DNA from: Spirochaetales bacterium
GTDB taxonomy: Bacteria > Spirochaetota > Leptospiria > Leptospirales > Leptonemataceae
NCBI GenBank assembly: GCA_024233935.1
Contig: JACKOY010000019.1
Coordinates: 18,829 to 82,828 of the forward strand
Length of the DNA: 64,000 bases
Direction of reading: 5' to 3'
The position numbers were made by a program, and so were the translations under genes. Positions 1 through 7,346 of the stretch are shown here, piece after piece. The notes under the pieces were generated by a model, which saw only the letters and a program-made list of their open reading frames with translations, made no database searches and was not told the DNA's origin. Position 1 is the first letter of the stretch. The number at the start of each line of letters is the position of its first letter.

Positions 1-551
1 ATCAGGGCAATGCCCAGGCCCGCGCCCTCGGTGTTGTCCATGTTGTCCATGTAGAACTCCGCGATGTCGTTGTAGCCCATGGACTTCTTCATTTTTTCGC
101 GCAGGCGCCGTTCTTCTTCGGCCATGATCGGCGTGTTGTTAATGACTTCGATGCACATGCCGGTATCGTCGTAGGTCAGGTTGACCTTAACGTAAATGCC
201 CCGCTCCACCAGCTTGTGTCCGTAAGATTCGTTCATGTCATCGGAGAAGGCCTCTTTGAAGAGGGCTACACCCCGCTCGTAGTCTTCCGGATTCATGATA
301 TCCAGGCCGCTTTCCTCGAAGAAGAGGCGTTTCTGGTTGGCTTTGACGCCGTTGATTGCCAGTTCTTTGGTGATCGTATAGGTCATCTCGATCAGGTCGG
401 CGCGATCGACCTTCTCAAGGATCAACTGAAGGGTGTGATTGATGAACCGCTCAACCTTGTGATTGATACGGCTCGACTGCAGGGTGAGTTCGCTCGACTC
501 ATTGACCCGCAACTTGATATTTTGTTCCAGTTCAAAAAAACTCTTGGCCAT
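1..551 (-). CDS. GHKL/HATPase-like protein (3' part outside window)
   Basis: Reading the minus strand from an ATG at 551 gives an open frame that runs off the left edge, about 183 residues. It begins MAKSFFELEQNIKLRVN. Near residue 60 the stretch ITKELAINGVKAN resembles the N box of histidine-kinase/Hsp90-type ATPases, and the last residues seen, GAGLGIALI, look like the glycine-rich G2 box. No signal peptide or membrane segment is visible, so a cytoplasmic regulator (anti-sigma kinase or stand-alone ATPase partner of a signalling system) is the likely role; the partner is unknown. A GGAGG lies 9 bases before the ATG, which supports the start. In the leader an imperfect hairpin pairs 575-583 with 592-605. 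lnt ends 100 bp upstream in the same orientation. Confidence 0.7.
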   Translation of the reverse strand, partial: MAKSFFELEQNIKLRVNESSELTLQSSRINHKVERFINHTLQLILEKVDRADLIEMTYTITKELAINGVKANQKRLFFEESGLDIMNPEDYERGVALFKEAFSDDMNESYGHKLVERGIYVKVNLTYDDTGMCIEVINNTPIMAEEERRLREKMKKSMGYNDIAEFYMDNMDNTEGAGLGIAL

Positions 552-651
552 CACCCACGGCCTCCAGGCAGACTGGGTTCTTCTATTTTCGGAAGAAACG
601 AACCCGGAAAAGAAACATTAATACCGATCTACCAGGAAAGGGACGGGGCCC

Positions 652-2388
652 TCAGGGCACAAGGCCTTTTCGTCGGAGCTGAGAATGGTGCCGGCGGGTA
701 AGCCAGGCGGCGACCGCATACAGGAGGCAGCCGGCGATCGGAAGCCAGAGCCAGGCCACTCCCAGATTGGCATACAGGGTCGTTCGTTCCAAAACCGGAA
801 TGGCGCCCCGAACGATTGCGGGGCTACCAAAGGCCGGCCGCTGTCCGGGAGAAAACCCGATCGATTGCGCGCGCGGATCGAAAAGGGCGGAAAGACCGCC
901 GTTGGTGGCGCGCACCAGGCTGCGACGGAATTCAACCGTGCGTACCCGGGAGAGGGAAAGATGCTGGCGCGCCTCCAATTCTGAATCGAACCAGCCTTCG
1001 TTTGTGAGATTGACCAAAAAGTCGATGGGCATTTCGCCCTGAAACTGTTCGCGAATCAGGCCGTTGTTCAGGATTTCAAAGCAGATTCCCGGGGCGAAGT
1101 ACTTCCGCGGCGCCCCCGATTTCTTAAAGGAGTACGGGATTAGAATCGCCCGCCCGCCGGGATAGAAGCGGCTCTCCCGCAAGGCTGCGGGCAAAAAATC
1201 ATGCAGGCCCAGCCGCCGCACCAGTTGCTCACCGGGCACGTACTCACCAAAGGGCAAAAGGTCGTTTTTGACGTAGAGCCCGCGCCGGGCGCCTTCGGGA
1301 TCGAGCAGGACGGCCGCATTTAAGGGCTCCACCCGGGTTTCTCCGTCGTGGGGCGTTCGGCCGTAGCGCAGGGCGACTTCGCTTGCAAAGACGCTTGCCC
1401 GAAATCCCTGGGCCAGCTCGGTCAGGAGTGCGCGCATACCCGAGTGATACAATCCGTGGCGCTCGTGAATCGGAGAGTCGTCGCTGCTGTAGTACGGGAT
1501 CGCCGACTCTCCGAGCACGATCAGGTCGACTTTGGTTGTGGTGCGGAGCTTGCGGGCCAGGGCCGGCAGAACCCGATAGACGATCTCGTCTATCTGCTCT
1601 TCAGCCTGTTCGTCGCGGAGCGGCCTTTCGAGCGGTGCGGCCGGTTGTAGAATGGCGACCAGAACCGTGGGCGTGTTCTTGAGTTCGGAAGCCGTCAGAC
1701 GATCCAGGCCAAAGGCGGTCGCATACAGGAGCGGGATCCAGGCCAGCTGCAGGGAAATCTGCACCACAGGCGAAGGCCGGTCCGATCGCGCTTCCCGATG
1801 TGCCCGGACGAATCCCAACAAGACGCCGGCGAAGGCGAATTGAACGAATGTTAGCAAGCCGGCGCCGCCCAACTCCGCCAGCTGCAGAATCAATCGGTCA
1901 TGCACGAACAGGTCACCCCAACGCCAGAAAAACAGACTGGGCGTGAACAAATCAGCGAGGGTAGCGATGGTTGCACAACGAAGCCAGGTCGGGACCCGGA
2001 GGTCTCGCCATCGTTCGGACCAGCCAAAAAAAACGATGAAGCCGGTATACTTGAGCTGAAGAAAGGGCGCCGTTGCGAGAAAAACCAGAAGGGCGCTTGC
2101 GAATTCGGTTTCGGCGTAGCGCTGGATGGTGCCGACCAGCCAGGGGAAAGAGAGCACCGAAAGAAAAAAGGAGGACAACAATCCGGCCAGCACGAGTTTC
2201 GTTGTGCTGTCGCGATGCCTTCGGGCCAGCCAGCAGATAGGGACCGGGGCCAACCAGGCCAGGGGCGCCCAGCCAAATGGCTCGAAGCTCATGGTGGCCA
2301 GGCCCGCGCCCAAAAAACTCAAAGCGACAATGCCCGCATACTCGGCCGTGCGTGGTCGACTGGCGAACAGGGAGATCAAGAAATCCAT
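652..2388 (-). CDS. lnt: Apolipoprotein N-acyltransferase
   Basis: Transfers the third acyl chain to the N-terminal cysteine of lipoproteins in the inner membrane. It is 578 residues, slightly longer than usual. Hydrophobic segments fill residues 17-230, followed by a periplasmic nitrilase-like domain. The family's catalytic triad is visible: E294 in LGES, K374 in the KNDLLPFGEYVP motif, and C436 in PGICFE. NLTNEGWF (460-467) is also conserved in the family, and a last hydrophobic segment lies near the C-terminus. The many lipoproteins in this window are natural substrates. The start codon overlaps that of pyrE on the other strand, and no convincing Shine-Dalgarno precedes it. Leptospira may carry more than one Lnt paralogue, so this need not be the only copy. 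Confidence 0.93.
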   Translation of the reverse strand: MDFLISLFASRPRTAEYAGIVALSFLGAGLATMSFEPFGWAPLAWLAPVPICWLARRHRDSTTKLVLAGLLSSFFLSVLSFPWLVGTIQRYAETEFASALLVFLATAPFLQLKYTGFIVFFGWSERWRDLRVPTWLRCATIATLADLFTPSLFFWRWGDLFVHDRLILQLAELGGAGLLTFVQFAFAGVLLGFVRAHREARSDRPSPVVQISLQLAWIPLLYATAFGLDRLTASELKNTPTVLVAILQPAAPLERPLRDEQAEEQIDEIVYRVLPALARKLRTTTKVDLIVLGESAIPYYSSDDSPIHERHGLYHSGMRALLTELAQGFRASVFASEVALRYGRTPHDGETRVEPLNAAVLLDPEGARRGLYVKNDLLPFGEYVPGEQLVRRLGLHDFLPAALRESRFYPGGRAILIPYSFKKSGAPRKYFAPGICFEILNNGLIREQFQGEMPIDFLVNLTNEGWFDSELEARQHLSLSRVRTVEFRRSLVRATNGGLSALFDPRAQSIGFSPGQRPAFGSPAIVRGAIPVLERTTLYANLGVAWLWLPIAGCLLYAVAAWLTRRHHSQLRRKGLVP

Positions 2389-2971
2389 GTACGGACCGCT
2401 GGCCAGCCAACTCTTTGAAGAAGCCCGACAGGATGTGTATCGCTACAGCCCCGAGCCGTTTCGCCTGGCATCGGGTAAGGAGTCGCATCACTACTTTAAC
2501 TGCAAGAAGATAACGATGATCCCGGACCGCCTGCGGTTGCTCGCGCTGACCCTCCGGGACGAAGTCCTGCCGGCGCACAAGCTGCAACCGGTGGCGGCGG
2601 GCGGACTAACACTCGGGGCCGACCCGATCGCGATCGCCTACGCGCTGGTTTGTGCGGAGCGCGGCCAGATTGTCTACCCGCTGATCGTGCGCAAGGAGCG
2701 CAAGGACCATGGCACCGGCAAACAAATCGAGGGCGAACACGTGACCGAAGGGGAAGTGCTTCTGATCGATGACGTGGTGACTACCGGAGGCTCATCGCTT
2801 CAGGCGCTCCACACCCTGCGCCAGGCAGGTTACCCGGTAGCCCATGCCTTTGCGATTGTGGACCGCGAGGAGGGCGCCCGCGAAGCGCTCCAGGCCGAGG
2901 GAGTCGAATTGATTGCGCTATTTCGAAAGTCGGACTTCGCCGGCAATGCGGATCAGGGGGCGCGGCCGTAG
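2387..2971 (+). CDS. pyrE: Orotate phosphoribosyltransferase
   Basis: Converts orotate and PRPP to OMP in pyrimidine synthesis. The protein is 194 residues, normal for the family. The PRPP-binding motif VLLIDDVVTTGGSS lies at 124-137, and the flexible catalytic loop VRKERKDHGTG at 101-111. The chosen ATG has GGAGA about 10 bases upstream, inside the first codons of lnt. Earlier in-frame starts would add over 80 residues lying opposite lnt and without family resemblance. The 3' end overlaps the convergent unknown gene by 19 bp. No leader peptide or attenuator can be seen, because the upstream DNA is lnt coding sequence. Confidence 0.93.
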   Translation: MYGPLASQLFEEARQDVYRYSPEPFRLASGKESHHYFNCKKITMIPDRLRLLALTLRDEVLPAHKLQPVAAGGLTLGADPIAIAYALVCAERGQIVYPLIVRKERKDHGTGKQIEGEHVTEGEVLLIDDVVTTGGSSLQALHTLRQAGYPVAHAFAIVDREEGAREALQAEGVELIALFRKSDFAGNADQGARP

Positions 2972-3954
2972 ACGCGCTCTGTCAGCGTATCGATGGCTTC
3001 TTTCAGTCGATATAGCTCCGGATGATTGGGGTTGGCCGCGCCGATCTTGGTGTAAGCCGTTTCGCAGTCGGCGAGGACCCGCGAAAAGTCGTCGTGTTGC
3101 GGGGTCTTCTGCAGCCAGGCCAGCAGCACATGAAAGAGTTCGCGGCGCAAAAGAATGCGCACCGTAAAGAACGGACCGAGCGTGCGAAAACTGTGCTCCC
3201 AATTCGTCTCCTTGCCACCCTGGTCTTTCTCAAAGTTCTGCCAGGCCGGCGCGTCGATGGCACGCCGCTGCGGTTCCGGCCCCGACGGTGCTTGTGGCCC
3301 GGTCGGTGATTCCACGGCGTGTGTCGCGCGGCGGTCTATCTCAAGCCAGGTGCGTTCTTCAGAGGATGGCCCGGGAATCGCCGTGGTCGCTTCCACGGCC
3401 TCGGCGCGCAGTAGCTCTTCCAGGTCCGAAAGCCCCACGAAAAGACGGGTCATGCGCCCCAGGGTCGTGGCTTCTACGGTGCTCATGCGCGCTTCGTAAA
3501 GTTTCTGGATGTCCTTCTTGGACGGAACGCTGTTGAAGCGCGTTTGGTATTCATTTTGCAGAGCGGCCTGGAGCCGTTCTAAAAGCACGGTGATGATGCG
3601 CCAGTCCCGGGCCACGAAGCCCTCGGTCTTGCGGTGCACCGGCAGGTGGGTGGACTCCAGCCGTACGCAGGCCAGGCCGCCGGTCCGGCAGGCGATTGCC
3701 AGGTGAAGTTCGGCTTCGGTGGCGCTGATCTTTTTTTCGCGGGCGACTTCATCGGTGGACGGGATGCCCGCGAAGAAATCCTCTCCGACTCCGCGGGCTT
3801 CGGAAAGATTCCTTTCGGAGACGCACTTTGTCAGGCCCAGTTCGTTGTGTCGTCGACGCAACTCTCCGGGCGCAGCGCCGGGGACCGCCGGCAAAGTCGG
3901 CTCAAATACATTCGAGGTGTCACCGGTAAGATCAATTTCCATTTCCGTTTGCAT
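2953..3954 (-). CDS. Conserved-looking protein of unknown function
   Basis: Product of about 333 residues that I do not recognise. It is soluble in appearance, with no signal peptide or membrane segment. Residues 70-180 are helical and charged (for example VPSKKDIQKLYEARMSTVE). A Pro/Ser/Glu-rich linker lies around 200-245, followed by a helical C-terminal domain (WEHSFRTLGPFFTVRILLRR and onward). The ATG used lies three codons inside a longer frame that begins with GTG; a GGGT-like sequence lies about 10 bases upstream. It converges on pyrE with a 19-bp overlap. The PilZ-like gene starts upstream on the same strand and ends 172 bp before this start, so the two could be co-transcribed. Confidence 0.6.
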   Translation of the reverse strand: MQTEMEIDLTGDTSNVFEPTLPAVPGAAPGELRRRHNELGLTKCVSERNLSEARGVGEDFFAGIPSTDEVAREKKISATEAELHLAIACRTGGLACVRLESTHLPVHRKTEGFVARDWRIITVLLERLQAALQNEYQTRFNSVPSKKDIQKLYEARMSTVEATTLGRMTRLFVGLSDLEELLRAEAVEATTAIPGPSSEERTWLEIDRRATHAVESPTGPQAPSGPEPQRRAIDAPAWQNFEKDQGGKETNWEHSFRTLGPFFTVRILLRRELFHVLLAWLQKTPQHDDFSRVLADCETAYTKIGAANPNHPELYRLKEAIDTLTERVYGRAP

Positions 3955-4126
3955 GGTAAGCACACCCTGGCCAGGAGCCGCACTCCATTAGACGAAGCGT
4001 TGACCGGTTTTATTTAGGAATTTGCATGCGCGAACGTACGCGCTTCTACGTAGCGGGCCGGCTGGCCGGCACAAACGGGAACGCGCATCGCCCGGGCGTG
4101 AAACGACGAGCGGGTTTGCCTGAGAC

Positions 4127-5335
4127 TTAGAGCTGGCGCAGGGCGTCGGGTCTCGGTTTGGTCGATTTGCCCATGAGCTGCTTGCGCTTCTCGATGGCCT
4201 CACGGGCGCGTCGCTCCAGGGCGTCCACGTTGTCGGAGTAGCGTTTGTATTCACCCTCCCGGGAGGATGTGCCGGAGATCTGCACGCCCAGCAGAAGATC
4301 GCCATCTTTGCTTTTGTAGGCCGAGCGAATCAAACCGTAGAGGGTGACCGGCGCCTGCATTTTGAAGAACAGATCGAATGTAAAACCGTTCTGGCGAACA
4401 AGATACTCTTTGAGGTCTTTGTGGCTGATCAGAACCTTGATGCCGCCCCGGGAAACATTGACGACCTCCTGGCGTTCTTGAATGAGAACCGTGTTTGAGT
4501 CCCGGATACGATCCACCATTTCAAAGGCCGTCTGTTGCAACTCCAGAGCGCGGTCGCGCTCGAAGTGCTCGGTGCGTGATTGGATTTGAATGTAGCCCAG
4601 TGGTATGCGCGAGTTGTCATGGGTGAGATAGACGACCGGCACGATGATCTCGGATTTGACCTTGGCGTGGTTGTACTCGTGGATGCGCTTTTGTAAGGCA
4701 TCGTCCAGAAATTCGGCATAGTCGACGAAGGCATCGTCGAGGGCCGTATAATCGCCAGGGTCCTGGGTGTTGCGGACGAATAACGAGCGTCCGGTTTTTC
4801 GAATTTCGTCGAGAATGGTGCCGCGTTTGCCAAAGACATCGATCTTGACGACGTCGGCCTGGCCCTTCAGAGTTTGCTCGTAGGTGGAAAAGTTAACTTT
4901 GACTGAAGTCGGAATATTATAGAGCGAAGCGTCGATGGTGTGCTTGGAGGCCCGGATGTTGGAAATGTGGGCTTCGCCATCCTGCACCGGGATGCGCAGA
5001 GCCGAACGCTCCTTGCGGGCGATGGCCGCCCCGGTGATCATGACCTCGTACAGATTGCCTGACCCGGAGTGTCGGGCGACCATACATTCCAGATGAATGT
5101 AGCGGCCCAGAATGCGAAAGAGCGTGAGTTTTGTTCCGTCTTCGGGCTCGTATTCGCCCATGTCGACCGAGAGGTTGCGCGGCGGTTCGTAGCCGGCAAT
5201 CTTGACCCGGTAGGGTGGGTCAAAGCCCTTCACAAACAGATAATGCTGCGACAGGTGTTTCTCGATCAGATACTGGATCTTGGCCGGGTCTTCGAGTCGC
5301 TCGAGTTGCCGCGCGTCTTTTCGTTTGTGCTCCAT
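4127..5335 (-). CDS. PilZ-like protein (DUF1577-type)
   Basis: A 402-residue cytoplasmic protein beginning MEHKRKDARQLERL. The C-terminal part holds VVNVSRGGIKVLIS (about residues 295-308), which matches the D/N-x-S-x-x-G motif of PilZ domains, and RKERSALRIPV (about 108-118), which could supply the arginine-rich c-di-GMP-contacting part. Its general look, including DPAKIQYLIEKHL and FVKGFDPPYRVKI, recalls a PilZ-containing family common in Leptospira; I believe this is DUF1577, but that is from memory. The likely role is a c-di-GMP-responsive regulator or binding adaptor. No membrane segment is seen. The gap to the downstream unknown gene shows no clear terminator. Confidence 0.68.
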   Translation of the reverse strand: MEHKRKDARQLERLEDPAKIQYLIEKHLSQHYLFVKGFDPPYRVKIAGYEPPRNLSVDMGEYEPEDGTKLTLFRILGRYIHLECMVARHSGSGNLYEVMITGAAIARKERSALRIPVQDGEAHISNIRASKHTIDASLYNIPTSVKVNFSTYEQTLKGQADVVKIDVFGKRGTILDEIRKTGRSLFVRNTQDPGDYTALDDAFVDYAEFLDDALQKRIHEYNHAKVKSEIIVPVVYLTHDNSRIPLGYIQIQSRTEHFERDRALELQQTAFEMVDRIRDSNTVLIQERQEVVNVSRGGIKVLISHKDLKEYLVRQNGFTFDLFFKMQAPVTLYGLIRSAYKSKDGDLLLGVQISGTSSREGEYKRYSDNVDALERRAREAIEKRKQLMGKSTKPRPDALRQL

Positions 5336-5457
5336 TCGGAATGAGCCTGGACTTCGTATCTATCGGGACGATTCGACGCTTGCAAAGCATTTTTGGCGGG
5401 GTCAGGGGCCGAAAATTTTGGGCAATACGGAGGTGCCAGGGGCCGACACCGGCTCCC

Positions 5458-5755
5458 AAAGGTCGGGCTCGGTCAGACCTTTGAACCCGCGCTCGCCAGC
5501 CCCCGGAGCGAGCGCAAGATTCGCCCTCGCTGCGCTTCTTATGCGCGCCACGCGGGGCACAATTCGCCTTATCCCGAACCTGGGGTTCGGGCGAATTGTG
5601 TCGTGGCTCGCGTGACTCGGGAGCTTTGTTCCGCGCGAAGGTAAGCGTTGCTCCCTGCGGGTCGCACCGGCGGGTTCAAAGTGCGCCTCCAATTAGCAAC
5701 AAACCGAGGCGCACTTTGCCATGCGCGGTGAAAGTTGTCCCAGGCAGCGCGCTGC
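5458..5755. repeat. Cluster of nested inverted repeats
   Basis: Perfect or near-perfect inverted repeats crowd into 300 bp. AAAGGTC (5458-5464) pairs with GACCTTT (5476-5482). GCGCTCGC (5489-5496) pairs with GCGAGCGC (5508-5515). A 17-bp stem joins 5558-5566 plus 5573-5580 to 5584-5600, with a three-base loop and a six-base bulge. CTTTGAACCCGC (5479-5490) pairs with GCGGGTTCAAAG (5670-5681), enclosing the previous two. AAAGTGCGCCTC (5678-5689) pairs with GAGGCGCACTTT (5706-5717). GCAGCGCGCTGC (5744-5755) is self-complementary. The arrangement could be a structured RNA, a repeated extragenic element or a recombination substrate. No transcript boundary or known family can be assigned from sequence alone. 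Confidence 0.6.
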
Positions 5756-5973
5756 TCTGCTGCCGTCTTTGGTTGTCGACGCTGCGCATTCTGGATGCTG
5801 GTAGAGTTTCGGACCAACTGGGATGAGCGGGTTCATTGCGTTTGCTCGAATAAGAGCTGCGCCAGCGTCTGCCGGTGGAGCCGGTCTCGTTTCTGTACCG
5901 TCTACCCCCGGCGGCGAAGGACTTTGTGCCAGTCAGGCCGCGGTGCGTTCCCCACATCTGGCGCGGCGCCGAA

Positions 5974-6000
5974 TTGCCTGTCCCAGGCATCGGTTATAAT
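5974..6000 (+). promoter_or_regulatory. Putative sigma-70-type promoter of the rpn gene
   Basis: A perfect TATAAT lies at 5995-6000, with TTGCCT 15 bases upstream (5974-5979). The ATG follows six bases after the -10 box, so the transcript would begin at or next to the start codon and have no leader. No Shine-Dalgarno is visible, which agrees with leaderless translation. Confidence 0.5.
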
Positions 6001-6006
6001 GAAATC

Positions 6007-6672
6007 ATGGCCCAGTTTTCCAATCCCCATGATCGGCTGATCCGCGGCCTATTTCAGGAAACCGAACAGGCGGCTTCGTTTCTTCGGGCGACACTGCCGG
6101 CCGATGTGGTGCAACTGCTCGATCTCGAACAGCTGCAGATTTTACCGGGCACGTTTATTTCTGAGGAACTCCGGGAAAGTCGGAGCGACCTTTTGCTCCA
6201 ACTGCCTCTTTGCTCCGGTGAAAGGGCAAACATCTACGTGCTTTTCGAACACAAGTCGTACGTCGATCCCGGCGTGTTTGTGCAACTGCTCGGTTATCTG
6301 GCCGAAATCCACAAGCGGCAGTTTGCAGACACAGGCCGGCTATCGGTCGTGATTCCGTTTGTGTTCTATCACGGGGAGAAGAGCTGGAACCTGGGCCGCA
6401 GTTTTGGAGCTAGCTTCCATCTCAGTGCCAAAGAGCACCGCGTGTTTTCGGAATACATCGCGGATTTCCAGATCGCACTATTCGAACTGAACGATGCAAA
6501 CCTGGATACGATGATCCGCGATGCCATCCTGCGGGCAGTGCTGGGTGTTATGAAAGAGATCCGCTCGCCGGACTTTCCGGAGCGGCTGGTTCCCCTATTG
6601 CGCGGACTTGCGGAAAGCCGCGATCCTTCGAAAAAGCTTGCGCACTCCGGAGTCTGCTTATCTATATTATGA
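6007..6672 (+). CDS. Rpn-family PD-(D/E)XK nuclease, N-terminal part
   Basis: 221 residues of the Rpn / 'transposase_31' family, which are recombination-promoting nucleases rather than true transposases. The start reads MAQFSNPHDRLIRGLF, the usual family opening. The active-site pattern is visible: SRSDLLLQLP supplies the Asp and YVLFEHKSY the E-x-K. Family members normally run about 290-310 residues and end in a helical Glu/Ala/Arg-rich tail. Here the frame stops at TGA 6670-6672, and the tail continues in another frame from an ATG overlapping that stop (ATGA). Either one frameshift has broken the gene, or the two parts are made by coupled translation or programmed frameshifting. A TATAAT box lies directly upstream. 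Confidence 0.8.
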   Translation: MAQFSNPHDRLIRGLFQETEQAASFLRATLPADVVQLLDLEQLQILPGTFISEELRESRSDLLLQLPLCSGERANIYVLFEHKSYVDPGVFVQLLGYLAEIHKRQFADTGRLSVVIPFVFYHGEKSWNLGRSFGASFHLSAKEHRVFSEYIADFQIALFELNDANLDTMIRDAILRAVLGVMKEIRSPDFPERLVPLLRGLAESRDPSKKLAHSGVCLSIL

Positions 6673-6920
6673 ATACCCGCGAGCAAGAATCCACCGACGA
6701 AATCCAACGAGCACTCATTGCGGCCCAAATACCGGACAACGAGGAAACCATGGCAACCATCGCAGATCAACTACGAGAACAAGGCAAAGCCGAGGGACGT
6801 ACCGAAGCAAGGATCGAAACGGCGCGCGCCATGCTCGCGCGCGGCATGGATATGGAGACCGTGCTCGAGATTACCGGCCTGGATCGGGAGTCGCTGGAGG
6901 GGGCGCCTGAGGCGGGGTAA
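6669..6920 (+). CDS. Rpn-family protein, C-terminal tail in shifted frame
   Basis: 83 residues beginning MNTREQESTDEIQRAL. The stretch MATIADQLREQGKAEGRTEA and the following Glu/Ala-rich helix match the C-terminal tail of Rpn-family proteins, which continues the gene immediately upstream. The start codon overlaps the upstream stop as ATGA. It is most simply the displaced end of one frameshifted gene of about 305 residues. A separately translated small protein is possible, because family tails are known to be produced from internal starts in some Rpn genes. Confidence 0.6.
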   Translation: MNTREQESTDEIQRALIAAQIPDNEETMATIADQLREQGKAEGRTEARIETARAMLARGMDMETVLEITGLDRESLEGAPEAG

Positions 6921-7173
6921 TGCCCGCCGATGGACTGCGTGTTTGTGCGGCCGCCATACCCCGGTCGATGTGCGGCCTGCAGCGGGCGAAGGGACTGGCC
7001 ACCAGGTCTGCGAGTCGGATACATACGATTCCGCTATCGACCGCGGCTTTCGTCTAACCTTGATTTGCTTCCCTGGAAAAAGGCTCTGTGTGCAAAATTC
7101 AGGCTTGTCCTTCCCTGGTTGGCTGCCGAATATGGGGCAACTCCCCGCAAGACCGTCCAATGTGCGTGATTTT

Positions 7174-7187
7174 CAGGCATTTGCCTG
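7174..7187. promoter_or_regulatory. Palindromic site, candidate activator-binding sequence
   Basis: CAGGCATTTGCCTG is an exact inverted repeat (CAGGCA, TT, TGCCTG). A further TGCCTG half-site occurs at 7227-7232 and a related GGGCAG at 7194-7199. The palindrome lies about 120 bases upstream of the sigma-54-type promoter, the usual place for an enhancer-binding activator. The protein that would bind it is not in this window. Confidence 0.4.
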
Positions 7188-7292
7188 ATTTTCGGGCAGA
7201 TTGCAAGGAACCGGGAAGCCGGGAAGTGCCTGATTCGTTTCGGGGGTCCTGCAGGGAGCGCTTGAGAGGAAGAATAGCGATTCTTTCGGGCC

Positions 7293-7308
7293 TGGCACGG
7301 AACGTGCA
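7293..7308 (+). promoter_or_regulatory. Putative sigma-54 (RpoN) promoter
   Basis: TGGCAC (7293-7298), five bases, then GTGCA (7304-7308). The invariant GG and GC dinucleotides are separated by exactly ten bases, as the sigma-54 -24/-12 consensus TGGCAC-N5-TTGCA requires; one base of the -12 element differs. Transcription would start near 7319, leaving a leader of about 28 bases containing GGAGG before the ATG. Confidence 0.6.
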
Positions 7309-7346
7309 TTGGTTCAGGCTCAAGCAGCATAATGGAGGATTGAGCT

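Larger units (their letters stand above)
5336..6006. other. Gene-poor region with structured DNA
   Basis: This 671-bp stretch between the PilZ-like gene and the rpn gene carries no frame with family resemblance, ribosome site or sensible codon use; all candidate frames are short and overlap one another. It contains a pair of direct repeats, CAGGGGCCGA at 5403-5412 and 5437-5446, followed by a dense set of inverted repeats (5458-5755, listed separately), and a near-consensus promoter at its right end. Confidence 0.6.
6921..7346. other. Intergenic region upstream of the outer-membrane protein gene
   Basis: 426 bp with no credible coding frame. The right half holds a 14-bp palindrome at 7174-7187, related half-sites and a sigma-54-type promoter (both listed separately), and ends in a good ribosome site, GGAGG, before the ATG at 7347. 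I see nothing in the left 220 bp. Confidence 0.55.

Noticed and set aside
216..701. Open frame of 161 codons on the plus strand at the left edge
   Set aside because: It lies opposite the ATPase-like gene whose minus-strand frame has clear N- and G-box motifs; the plus-strand translation has no family resemblance.
6007..6920. Mobile element, because the Rpn family is often labelled as transposase
   Set aside because: No terminal inverted repeats or target duplication were found, and Rpn proteins are nucleases without shown transposition of their own genes.
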